Shown in pieces: positions 17,685 through 25,989 of a stretch of 58,137 bases of DNA. The notes under the pieces were generated by a model. That model ran no database searches. It had not been told where the DNA came from and was given only the letters and a program-made list of their open reading frames with translations. The position numbers were made by a program, and so were the translations under genes. The stretch is from Acidobacteriota bacterium (GTDB taxonomy: Bacteria; Acidobacteriota; Terriglobia; 2-12-FULL-54-10): positions 1-58,137 of the forward strand of contig SHUM01000018.1 of assembly GCA_009691245.1 (NCBI GenBank), in the 5' to 3' direction. Numbering within the stretch: the first letter of the stretch is position 1; every line of letters starts with the position of its first letter.

Positions 17685-20152
17685 GACTCTCGTGCCCTCC
17701 TCATTTGAAACGGCGCACTCTTCACAATTCCCAAAATGATCCGCGACCAGCGGTAGTCGTTGGCCGCCGCATCGCGCACGATCTGGCGCACAACGGAGAA
17801 GTCATAGGACTCAAGACCCCGGCCCAGCGCGTAGGTCAGCATCTTCTCCGTGGCGGTGGTAGCCAGTTGATCGGGACGATCCAGCAACACCTTGCGCAGG
17901 TCGGCCAAGCCCGCGATTTTATAGCCGTCCGGCATGACTCCCACAGTATCAATCGGCATGCCCGCATCGGTGGTTCTTGAGCCGCCGATGCCATTGAATT
18001 TTTCCAGCGCGAACCCAATCGGGTCCATCAGCTTGTGGCAACCCGCGCAGGCTGGATTGGCGCGATGCTGCTCCATCTGCTGCCGCATGCTCATCAATTT
18101 CCCGGACTCGTTCTTCTCTTTCAATCCGGGCACGGCGGCAGGCGGCTCCGGCGGCGGTGTGCCGATCAAATTTTCCAATACCCATTTGCCGCGCACCACG
18201 GGCGAAGTACGATTCGAGATGGATGTAACAGTGAGGAAGCTGCCCTGCCCCAGCAAGCCGCGGCGGTCGTCGTTGGCCCCCGGGAAGGCAAGTGATATGC
18301 GGCGGAACCGGCTACCCACCACGCCGGGAATGCCGTAATGCTCGGCGAGCCGCTGATTGACAAAGGTGTAGTCGGCGCGCAGCAGGTCCAGCAGCGAGCG
18401 GTCCTCGCGCAACAAGCTGGCGAAGAACATCTCGGTCTCCACGCGAAACGCCTCGCGCAGATTCTCGTCAAAATCGGGGTAGACGTCCTTCGATGGATCC
18501 ACCGTCTTCAGGTTGCGCAGGTAAAGCCACTGGCCACCGAAATTCTGTACCAGTGAGTTGGAGCGACTGTCCGCCAACATGCGCCGAATCTGTTGATCCA
18601 GCGCCTGCGGCTCGCGCAGCTTGCCGGTCTCAGCGATGGAAAGAAGTTCCTCGTCGGGGATGCTGGACCACAGGAAGAATGATAATCGCGAAGCCAGTTC
18701 GAGATCGGTGATGTTGTACGGCTTGCCGGGCTTAGCGTCGAACGGGTCGCGCTCGATGCGAAACAGAAATTCCGGAGAGATGAGCAGACGGCGGACGCCC
18801 AGCTCGATTCCCGCCTCAAACCGGTCGCGACTGTTTGCGGCGGAGTCCTTCTGGCTGGACGGCTTGCTGGCCTGGCGGTACAAGCCCATCAGCTCGTCCG
18901 TGTCAACGGTCGTCAGCGGTCTGCGGAAGGCAAGCCGGCCCAGCTTGGTTAATATCTGCTGCGCACAAACCTCCTCTTCTACTTCCTGCCCCGGTACTTC
19001 CTGCCCCGATCTGCATGAAAATATTTTTGCGCGGCTCGGCGTATCCCCCGGACCCTTCGCTTCCACCGGCCCTGTAATGGTCACATTGGCGACCGCCATG
19101 GTTGGTTCATCGCGAATGTTTTCCCGCGCTGCGAATTCGTAGGGGAAAGTAACGCCCAGGGCATGCATTCCCGCTTTTACCGGAACCCGGAATTCGAGCG
19201 GCGTGTCCGCGTTTCGCTCATACTCGGATTGAATGGCGTCGGGAGAAATCGTATCCTGTGCGCCAATGCCGTCGGCCAGACCTTTATGCTCACCACCAAC
19301 CGTAAACAGCTTCAGCCGCGCGCCGTCCAGGCGCACATCCAGTGGATGCGGCTCGGCGATGCCGCGCACCTGAAGCGTCTCGGTGCGCTGCAGCCTGATT
19401 TTGATGAGGTAGTCGCCATCGAGCGGAAAGTAGTGCCGGACGGCCATCCCGCCACGCGAGCCGAATGGCAGGTCTTCGCTGACGCGATCATCTTGCTTGT
19501 AATATTCAGAGACCTTGTAGGCGCCCACTTCGGAGTTGATGCCGGGATTGCCCACGGCTAGACGGCTGATACGGCGCGCCGCGGAAAGATATTTCTCCAT
19601 CAACAGCGGCGAGACGGTGAGCACATCGGCGATATTGTCGAAGCTGCCTCCGGCGTCATCCGCAGGCAGCAGGGAGTCATCCAGAATCTCCAGCGCCAGC
19701 AGGTCACGGATGGTGTTGATGTACTCGGCGCGGTTCAGCCGATGAGCCGCCGAGCGGCGTCCAGGGTTGGGCGCTGCGGCTGCGCTCTGATCCAAAGCAG
19801 TCTCCAAGTAGCGCGCCAGTTCATCCCGGTCAGCGGGAGCGGGCTGCGGAACGCCCTGCGGCGGCATCTGCCCCGCTCGCAACTTTCTGATTACTTTTTC
19901 CCAAATTGCCGGGTCCGCGCCCGGCATTCCCAAGTCCGCCTGGTCCAACATCAATTGCGCTGTCTTCAATTTTTCGTTGTGGCAGGTTACGCAGTAGCGG
20001 CTAACAAACACCCTGTGAATATCTGGAGAAATATTCGCGGTAGGGGGCTCGGTGCCCTGGGCCAATGTGTCGAGGGGAGACACCACCAACGAGAGGAATA
20101 CTACGAGGATGCGTAGCGCCAACATCATAAAGGTTCTGACCATCCCTCGCAC
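17681..20152 (-). CDS. Multidomain cytochrome c with DUF1587/DUF1595/DUF1592/DUF1588/DUF1585
   Basis: 823 aa, exported. Heme site CVTCH at residues 54-58, DUF1587 (HRLNRAEYINTIRDLLAL) near 140-200, jelly-roll-like insert, DUF1595 (LGRLAFRRPL), DUF1592 (DLELASRLSFFLWS), DUF1588 with a second heme motif CAGCH, and DUF1585 at the C-terminus. It is the first gene of the promoter-proximal module copy, so the promoter probably lies in the 140-nt gap before it (20153-20292). The start is uncertain: GTG 20152 has GGAG 8 nt upstream, and ATG 20143 and 20128 are alternatives. Periplasmic electron transfer is inferred from the two hemes. Confidence 0.87.
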   Translation of the reverse strand: MRGMVRTFMMLALRILVVFLSLVVSPLDTLAQGTEPPTANISPDIHRVFVSRYCVTCHNEKLKTAQLMLDQADLGMPGADPAIWEKVIRKLRAGQMPPQGVPQPAPADRDELARYLETALDQSAAAAPNPGRRSAAHRLNRAEYINTIRDLLALEILDDSLLPADDAGGSFDNIADVLTVSPLLMEKYLSAARRISRLAVGNPGINSEVGAYKVSEYYKQDDRVSEDLPFGSRGGMAVRHYFPLDGDYLIKIRLQRTETLQVRGIAEPHPLDVRLDGARLKLFTVGGEHKGLADGIGAQDTISPDAIQSEYERNADTPLEFRVPVKAGMHALGVTFPYEFAARENIRDEPTMAVANVTITGPVEAKGPGDTPSRAKIFSCRSGQEVPGQEVEEEVCAQQILTKLGRLAFRRPLTTVDTDELMGLYRQASKPSSQKDSAANSRDRFEAGIELGVRRLLISPEFLFRIERDPFDAKPGKPYNITDLELASRLSFFLWSSIPDEELLSIAETGKLREPQALDQQIRRMLADSRSNSLVQNFGGQWLYLRNLKTVDPSKDVYPDFDENLREAFRVETEMFFASLLREDRSLLDLLRADYTFVNQRLAEHYGIPGVVGSRFRRISLAFPGANDDRRGLLGQGSFLTVTSISNRTSPVVRGKWVLENLIGTPPPEPPAAVPGLKEKNESGKLMSMRQQMEQHRANPACAGCHKLMDPIGFALEKFNGIGGSRTTDAGMPIDTVGVMPDGYKIAGLADLRKVLLDRPDQLATTATEKMLTYALGRGLESYDFSVVRQIVRDAAANDYRWSRIILGIVKSAPFQMRRARES

Positions 20153-20292
20153 CGCTTCACTCCGACCACTGGAAGCGGACTCAATCCCTTATTCGTGATT
20201 GAGTTATACCCCGGCGTGGGGTAGATGTCAAGCGGATTAAAATGGCCAAAAACAGCTATTGTTAACGGCCCGGTGTTCACCCGCGAAACTAC

Positions 20293-21984
20293 CTAGAAGT
20301 TTGTTCCAGCGGTCCCGTACCTCCTTTTGCCATCCACATAAGTTGCCAGCGGGCGGATCGCGGGGATTACGTCTTCCGGGACGGTCAGCAGGTCGGCGGA
20401 AAGTATCAAGAAATCGGCCAGCTTGCCGGCTTCGATCGATCCCTTGATCGTTTCCTCGAAGGTCATGTAAGCGTTGTTGATGGTAGCCATCCGCAAGGCT
20501 TCCTCCCTGGTTACCTTCTGATTAATGCCCATGGGCCCATAGCCATGGGCGTGCCGCGAGACGTAGAAGTACATTGTCTGAAATGGATTGTTGTCAGGAC
20601 CCGGCCAGTCGCTGCCGCTGGAGACGATCAATCCATGATCCAGCCATTCGCGGACCGGGACGGCGCGCTCGGCGCGAGCCTTTCCCCAGCGCTCCACCAT
20701 TCCCGCGGCGCCTTCGTTCGGCTGGATCTGCGCCGAGATGAGTACGCCCAGTTTTTTCATGCGCTCCATCTGATCGGGGTGCGACAGCAGGGCGTGCTCC
20801 ACGATCCAGCGCTTGTCCCGGATCGGAGCTTCCCGGTCCGCGGCCTCGTAGAAGTCCAGCACCAGGTCCAGCGCCTTGTCTCCATCGACGTGCGGGGAAG
20901 GGCGCCAGCCGTGGCGATTGGCGATCAAAATCGCCTCGCCGTATTTGCCCATGTCCACGTTGGGAGCGCCGACGTTCCCTGGCTGGTTCGCCAGTGGCTC
21001 ACGCAGCATCGTGCCGGGATTGAATTCGGCGATGCCATCCAGGCGCAGCCAGTGGTCGCCGAACCCCGTGCCCACGCCCCAGGGCGCCAGCATTTTCTCC
21101 ACATCTGGGGCATCGTCGGGATTCACTTCCAAACCCATACTCACTCGCTGAATCAGTTTGCCTTCGCGCCATAACTCATAGTAGGCCCGCATGGCATCGG
21201 GAGTGAGTTGTAAGTCACGAACACTAGTGAGTCCCAAGGCAATTTGCTTCCGCTGTATGGCGGAGATTAGTGACTTCTTTTCATCCATAGTGAGTGTGCT
21301 AACCGCAGATGTCGGACCAATCACTGAGTACGGTGAGCCTTGCAGCGTTCCCAAAGGCTCGCCCGTAGCATCCCTGGGGATCGCAGCGCGGCCCAGCGTC
21401 TGCGTATTGCGAGTCACTCCCAGCTTGCTGAAGGCGGCGGTATTCAGGTAGGCCAGCCCGCGAGCCTGGTAAACCACGACTGGATTGTTGGGCGCGGACT
21501 GATCCAGTTCCACTCGCGTCGGAGGCCTTTTCTCCGCCAACTCATTCGGAGTCCAACCCACCTGGCCATAGATTACGCTGCCTGCGGGCACTGATTTAGC
21601 GGCCTCCGCGATGCGGCTCTGCATCTCGGCAATCGACCGCACACCCGCCAGCGAGATGCCCCGCTGCATGACTAGCCCGGCGTGATACTGGTGGTTGTGA
21701 TTGTCCATCAAGCCGGGAATGACTGTATGGCCTTTCAGGTCTGTCTGCAGTGTCCCAGCCTGGGCCAGTGCCCGCATCGCCGCGTTGTCGCCGACCGCAA
21801 GGAACCGTCCATCCCGCACCGCGAACGCCTGCTGAATGCTGAAGCCGGCACCGACAGTAACTACTTTGCCGTTATAAAATATTTGGTCCGGAGCCTGCGC
21901 AAGTGACTGATTGCCACTAACAACGACTAGCATCGCCGCAACAAATGCCCATGACACAATAGGTTTAATGCAGGCCTTCGCCAT
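20293..21984 (-). CDS. Exported amidohydrolase, YtcJ-like (amidohydrolase_3)
   Basis: 563 aa with a signal peptide (residues 1-30). The metal-dependent amidohydrolase fold is shown by GHTVIPGLMDNHNHQYHAG (HxH metal site near residue 97), a DGDKALDL strand, HALLSHPDQ and GSDWPGPDNNPF (Asp metal ligand near 478), and the C-terminal GKLADFLIL segment of the small beta-sandwich. Substrate not predictable; YtcJ-like proteins act on amide or ester bonds of varied small molecules. A diverged paralogue with the same layout is at 32538-34508. It ends in TAG. Confidence 0.85.
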   Translation of the reverse strand: MAKACIKPIVSWAFVAAMLVVVSGNQSLAQAPDQIFYNGKVVTVGAGFSIQQAFAVRDGRFLAVGDNAAMRALAQAGTLQTDLKGHTVIPGLMDNHNHQYHAGLVMQRGISLAGVRSIAEMQSRIAEAAKSVPAGSVIYGQVGWTPNELAEKRPPTRVELDQSAPNNPVVVYQARGLAYLNTAAFSKLGVTRNTQTLGRAAIPRDATGEPLGTLQGSPYSVIGPTSAVSTLTMDEKKSLISAIQRKQIALGLTSVRDLQLTPDAMRAYYELWREGKLIQRVSMGLEVNPDDAPDVEKMLAPWGVGTGFGDHWLRLDGIAEFNPGTMLREPLANQPGNVGAPNVDMGKYGEAILIANRHGWRPSPHVDGDKALDLVLDFYEAADREAPIRDKRWIVEHALLSHPDQMERMKKLGVLISAQIQPNEGAAGMVERWGKARAERAVPVREWLDHGLIVSSGSDWPGPDNNPFQTMYFYVSRHAHGYGPMGINQKVTREEALRMATINNAYMTFEETIKGSIEAGKLADFLILSADLLTVPEDVIPAIRPLATYVDGKRRYGTAGTNF

Positions 21985-21997
21985 AAGTCACCGCCAC

Positions 21998-22810
21998 TCA
22001 CTCGCTTCGTTTGGCATTAGAATTCCAGGCTCGGTCAACGACAGTCCTTTCAGCGATTCCATCCGGACGGGGTGTTTTCCCCGCGCGTGGAGTGGGAGCA
22101 GGATAGGACAATCCTTGGATGAGACTTTTCAAGTCAGCTGGCGGGGGGCAGTCGATGGAGATTTGCCGGCCGGAGCGCGGATGCGTGAACTCAAGGTGCG
22201 CGGCGTGCAGCGCGACGCGTTCAATACGCCGTTCTGCGGATTCTTCGGCGCGATACTTCCGGTCGCCAATCACCGGGTGGCCGGTCGCTGCAAATTGCGC
22301 GCGTATCTGATTCTGCAAACCGGTAACCAGCGATACACGCACCAGCGTTGCTCCGCGCAAGACCTTCTCCACGGAATAGTTCAGTTCAGCCCGCGCTGCT
22401 CCAGGGTCATTCTCATTGCACAGTTCCTGGTGCATTCCCTGGCGACGGAAGTAATGCACCAGAGTGCCAGACTTATCTTCCAGATGCCCACGAATAACGC
22501 CCAGATATACCCGCACCGGCGTATGCTCCAGAAACTGCCTCACCAGCCCATCGCGATCACGCTCCGTCTTAGCAAACAGCAGTACCCCCGACGTGAACCG
22601 ATCAATGCGATGTACGGTGTAGGCGCGCTGTTTTTTCCGCCCCAGCTGCGTGGTTAGCAGAGACCAAGCCGAAATCTTCTTGGGTCCCGGCACGGCGGCG
22701 GGCACCGCAAGCAATCCCGCCGGTTTATCGAGAGCGACCACGGCATCGTCTTCATAGAGCACGCCAACGTCCTGCGAAGAAGGTCGTGGCCGACGGGTAT
22801 TAGTTGGCAC
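21998..22810 (-). CDS. RluA-family RNA pseudouridine synthase
   Basis: 270 aa. The catalytic motif HRIDRFTSG (Asp70) and LDKPAGLLAVP identify the RluA/RsuA-type pseudouridine synthase fold; VTGLQNQIRAQFAATGHPVIGD is the usual conserved C-terminal block. There is no S4 RNA-binding domain at the N-terminus, so it resembles the short RluA/RluC-like or TruC-like members. The RNA target cannot be assigned. It starts 7 nt downstream of the hypoxanthine phosphoribosyltransferase stop, so the two are probably one transcript. Confidence 0.88.
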   Translation of the reverse strand: MPTNTRRPRPSSQDVGVLYEDDAVVALDKPAGLLAVPAAVPGPKKISAWSLLTTQLGRKKQRAYTVHRIDRFTSGVLLFAKTERDRDGLVRQFLEHTPVRVYLGVIRGHLEDKSGTLVHYFRRQGMHQELCNENDPGAARAELNYSVEKVLRGATLVRVSLVTGLQNQIRAQFAATGHPVIGDRKYRAEESAERRIERVALHAAHLEFTHPRSGRQISIDCPPPADLKSLIQGLSYPAPTPRAGKTPRPDGIAERTVVDRAWNSNAKRSE

Positions 22811-22816
22811 GTTGCT

Positions 22817-23392
22817 TCATATTCCCCTCTGGCCTCTCCGGCCCAGGTTCCTATCTTCTGATATTCGGTGATATTCGGTAATATCCGGCAGATCCCGGAA
22901 CGCGCCATCCACATCCAGGCCGTAACCAATCAAGAATGGATCGCCAGAGAGTTGAATTCCCGTGAAAACTTTCTGGGCTTGATCGTTCGCTGCGACGGCG
23001 GCTTTGCCACTCTTCTCGATCAGCACCGCCAGCCACACCTGGTTCGTCTTCTCCCGGACGTGGCCCCGGACATGGCCACGAACTTCGCGGACGATCTTCG
23101 CAATGGTCCGCCCCGTATCGTAAATAGTGTCCGCCACCAACACGGGACTTCCTCCAAAAGACCCTCCCAAAGACCCGCGCAACGAAGAGGGCAGTGCCGC
23201 CGTGGCCGTCGCGCCTTTCTTGGTGCCAACGTAGGAGCGCGCCTGCAGGAAGACAATTCGCGTGGGCGTGCGCATGGCTCGCACCAGATCGGCGGAAAAA
23301 ATGAATGCTCCGTCCATCACGCACACAACCATCAATTCGGTCACCGAATTCTTCCGGCACGCACGGTCGATCTGCCGCGCGAGCCTTTGCAC
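22817..23392 (-). CDS. hpt: Hypoxanthine phosphoribosyltransferase, N-terminus uncertain
   Basis: Purine salvage enzyme joining hypoxanthine or guanine to PRPP. The PRPP loop VADTIYDTGRT is near residues 86-96, and the N-terminal VVCVMDGAFIFSADL and SYVGTKKG blocks fit the family. Two low-complexity insertions are visible: a Gly/Ser run near 70-82 and GHVRGHVR near 106-113. The only uninterrupted start is GTG 23392, which would cut the first family helix. Upstream in the same frame, ATG at 23431 would give MRPLI, then TAG (23416-23414), then QHRIQTTV, which resembles the usual family N-terminus. Either that TAG is a real nonsense codon or a base error, or the protein is short. Confidence 0.82.
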   Translation of the reverse strand: MQRLARQIDRACRKNSVTELMVVCVMDGAFIFSADLVRAMRTPTRIVFLQARSYVGTKKGATATAALPSSLRGSLGGSFGGSPVLVADTIYDTGRTIAKIVREVRGHVRGHVREKTNQVWLAVLIEKSGKAAVAANDQAQKVFTGIQLSGDPFLIGYGLDVDGAFRDLPDITEYHRISEDRNLGRRGQRGI

Positions 23393-23618
23393 AGTAGTCT
23401 GAATTCGATGTTGCTAAATGAGCGGTCGCATCAATGTCTTCCCATGGCCTCTCCCGAAACGAATGATACCACTATCGCGTTCGGGTGATGGCGAACCGTG
23501 AAAATGGTGAGCACTGGATGGGGCTGGAGATATTCAAAAGGAGCGTGGTCGAGACGATTGGGCCGGCCCTGAATTGCCTACTGCGGCGCCTTGCATCACA
23601 ACGGTGGGACGAGCGGAG

Positions 23619-24287
23619 CTAAAAATTGGCGGCGCGGGCAGCGGGATGGCGAACATCCACGCCTTCAATCACAAACACCACATCTTCGGCGATGTTGGTG
23701 GCGTGGTCGGCGATGCGCTCCAGATCGCGCGCCACGAACATCATGTCCACGCACTGGCGCACCGCAGACGGATCACTCTGCATGTAATCGATCAGTTCGT
23801 CGTAGATCACGTTGCGGACCTTGTCCACGGCATCGTCGGAGGCGAGCACGGTGCGCGCCATCTCCACGTCGGCGCGCACAAACGCGTCGAGCGCCGTGCG
23901 CACCATGTTCTCGGTGAGGCTGGCCATGTGCGGGATGTCGATGGCGGGTTTCACCAGCTTCTGTTTCATCAGCGACTGTGCGCGCTTGGCAATATTCTCC
24001 GCCAGATCGCCCATGCGCTCGAGGTCGGTATTGATCTTCATCGCCGCCGTGATCAGCCGCAGGTCGGCCGCCACGGGGGCTTCCAGCGCCAGCAGCCGCG
24101 TGGCCATCTCGTCGATCTCCAGCTCCATGCGATTGATGCGGATTTCATTGCTATGCACCTGCGCGGCCTGCTCGGCATCCTGCGCCACAAGCGCCTGAAC
24201 GCTGTGATACACGCTGGACTCCACCAGCCCGCTCATCTCCAACAGACGTCTTCTGAGCTCGCTCAACTCGCCAGCCAAATGCCGCAT
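23619..24287 (-). CDS. phoU: Phosphate transport system regulator PhoU
   Basis: 222 aa, all-helical protein with the PhoU double three-helix layout. The metal-binding motifs appear as LERMGDLAENI in the first half and LERIADHATNIAEDVV in the second. ATG 24287 is chosen because the family begins MRHF-like (here MRHLAGEL) and AGGGG lies 8 nt upstream; a GTG at 24296 also exists. PhoU represses the Pho regulon through the PstB transporter and PhoR kinase. No pst or pho genes are beside it in the window. Confidence 0.93.
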   Translation of the reverse strand: MRHLAGELSELRRRLLEMSGLVESSVYHSVQALVAQDAEQAAQVHSNEIRINRMELEIDEMATRLLALEAPVAADLRLITAAMKINTDLERMGDLAENIAKRAQSLMKQKLVKPAIDIPHMASLTENMVRTALDAFVRADVEMARTVLASDDAVDKVRNVIYDELIDYMQSDPSAVRQCVDMMFVARDLERIADHATNIAEDVVFVIEGVDVRHPAARAANF

Positions 24288-24531
24288 CGCATGCACCCCT
24301 GCCCCTGATTGTGCAATTCAAATCGTATTCCCGCAAGACATCCGAGCCAATAATTTGATCGGCCCTGTTGCCAATTTGAATACCGCCCCCACAAAACCAT
24401 CGTGGCTCAGCATTCGGTCAGGCGGTTTTCGTGGAGAGGGAAACAAGATTCCGGACACACCCCCATAATCCTCATATCGGAGGCTGGGCGCTAAACTTTA
24501 CAGGGAAGTAAATATAATTCCAGGAAGGGGT

Positions 24532-25374
24532 CTATGAGATATCGCGGGGGCGTTTTACGCCGCTGGCCAGGCCCAAAGTTTCCAGTGTGCGGATGAGGTA
24601 CCAGCCCATGTCCACCTGCCACCAGCGCTGGCCGAAGCGCGCCGAGCCGGCGGCGGAGTGGTGATTGCGATGCCAGTTCTCGCCCCATCCGCCCAGCATG
24701 GGAGGTCCGAGCCACCAGACGTTCTTGCTGCTGTCGCCGGAGTCGTAGTCGCCGAGGTGCATGACGCTGTTGACGAAGCACTGCATGTGCAGCGAGTAGG
24801 TCAGCCGGATCGCGCCCAGCCAGAAGAACCAGACCCAGCCGAAGGCCAGTCCGAAGACAATGGAGATGAGGACGATGGGCGTCTGCACGCGCGCCCAGAA
24901 GTTGAGGTTCTTCTGGTCCAGTTCCGCGCACCAGTTCTTCGTATCCATCGGCTCAAGCTGGTAGAGCCAGCGCAGGTGCGCCCACCAGAATCCGCCGTGC
25001 TCGGGGCTGGAGATGTCCTCCGCCGTATCGGACTTGGCGTGATGCAGGCGATGATAGGCAACCCAACTTCCGGGCGCGCCGGAGCCATTGAACATGGCCA
25101 GAAAAATTAGAATCTGCTCAACCCACTTGTTCAGTGTGACGGTCTTGTGCGAGAGCGAACGGTGGTAACACACGGTGGTGCCCAGCGCTCCGAGGGCCAC
25201 GAACATGGCCGCTCCGGCCACCACGTGCCAACCGGGCAGCGGAAACAAAATGAGTCCCACTACCGCAAGCAAGTGAATGATGACCAGGAACGAAAACGCT
25301 CCCGCCTGCCCGCGGGCAGGTTTCCAGATAGGCTGTTCCCAGGGTTTTAACTCCTGGACGGCAGACTTGTTCAT
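24532..25374 (-). CDS. Membrane fatty-acyl desaturase (acyl-CoA delta-9 type)
   Basis: 280 aa with four hydrophobic segments. The three di-iron histidine boxes are present: HRSLSH at 71-76, HRLHH at 108-112 and HRNHH near 232-236. This matches the stearoyl-CoA/acyl-lipid delta-9 desaturase family, which inserts double bonds in membrane fatty acids. GGAG is 6 nt before the ATG. It is encoded next to a cold-shock gene, and both fit a cold-response role (membrane fluidity); that link is inference. Confidence 0.9.
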   Translation of the reverse strand: MNKSAVQELKPWEQPIWKPARGQAGAFSFLVIIHLLAVVGLILFPLPGWHVVAGAAMFVALGALGTTVCYHRSLSHKTVTLNKWVEQILIFLAMFNGSGAPGSWVAYHRLHHAKSDTAEDISSPEHGGFWWAHLRWLYQLEPMDTKNWCAELDQKNLNFWARVQTPIVLISIVFGLAFGWVWFFWLGAIRLTYSLHMQCFVNSVMHLGDYDSGDSSKNVWWLGPPMLGGWGENWHRNHHSAAGSARFGQRWWQVDMGWYLIRTLETLGLASGVKRPRDIS

Positions 25375-25472
25375 GGGGACTCCAAAATGAGGAATCGATT
25401 GAAAAATTGCAGATTGAGTTGGGATTCGGCGCGGGTCTGACTAGTATTCGTGAGGCCCGCGCCCGAAATCAA

Positions 25473-25676
25473 TTAGAGGCTGATAACGTTGGCGGCCTGG
25501 AGGCCCTTAGGTCCGGTGGTTACTTCAAATTCAACGGCCTGTCCTTCGTTCAACGTCTTGTACCCTTCCGACTGAATCGCCGAAAAATGCACGAAGATGT
25601 CTTCGCCGGACTGGCGCTGGATGAAACCATAACCTTTGCTTGCGTTAAACCACTTCACGGTGCCTTGTTCTTTCAC
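25473..25676 (-). CDS. Cold-shock domain protein
   Basis: 67 aa, a single cold-shock OB-fold with both RNA-binding motifs: KGYGFI (RNP1) and DIFVHFSAI (RNP2). Ends in TAA. The start is GTG at 25676, with AGGAAC upstream. The long untranslated stretch before it (about 140 nt from the predicted promoter) is like the thermosensitive leaders of CspA-type genes. Binds single-stranded RNA or DNA as an RNA chaperone. Confidence 0.95.
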   Translation of the reverse strand: MKEQGTVKWFNASKGYGFIQRQSGEDIFVHFSAIQSEGYKTLNEGQAVEFEVTTGPKGLQAANVISL

Positions 25677-25989
25677 AGATGTTCCTCAATACTTTCTCTT
25701 AAAGCTATTTATTGCCTTTCAACTGCATCGAACTTGACGTCCTACTACAGAAGCCTTCGAAAGCATTTGCTTCCAACAGACTCCGGAAAACCCGGTACTG
25801 CAAGAGCAACAAACGCACGATCACTATACCACGAATCAACCTGTCAACGTAAAATCTGTCAACTAAAATGGATTTTGGGCCGTATCCCACGGAGACGCTC
25901 TGCCGGCTGGTTTGATCCGAGCCAGCCCAGCACGCCAGGCACCGCGGAGTGGGATCGCTCCCTGGAATCACCCGGCAACCCCCAGCGGA
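25677..25989. other. Intergenic region with long leader of the cold-shock gene
   Basis: This 313-nt gap holds the 5' leader and promoter of the cold-shock gene. The part at about 25863-25989 shows no other clear element; no ORF here looks real. Confidence 0.4.
25823..25847 (-). promoter_or_regulatory. Candidate promoter of the cold-shock gene
   Basis: Read on the minus strand: TTGACA (25847-25842) and TATAGT (25828-25823) with TG one base before the latter, an extended -10. The spacer is only 13 nt, so the extended -10 would have to carry recognition. A second TTGACA is at 25862-25857. Confidence 0.4.

Noticed and set aside
25705-25971. 88-aa minus-strand ORF upstream of the cold-shock gene
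   Set aside because: It lies in the leader and promoter region, overlaps the likely -10, and has no family features.
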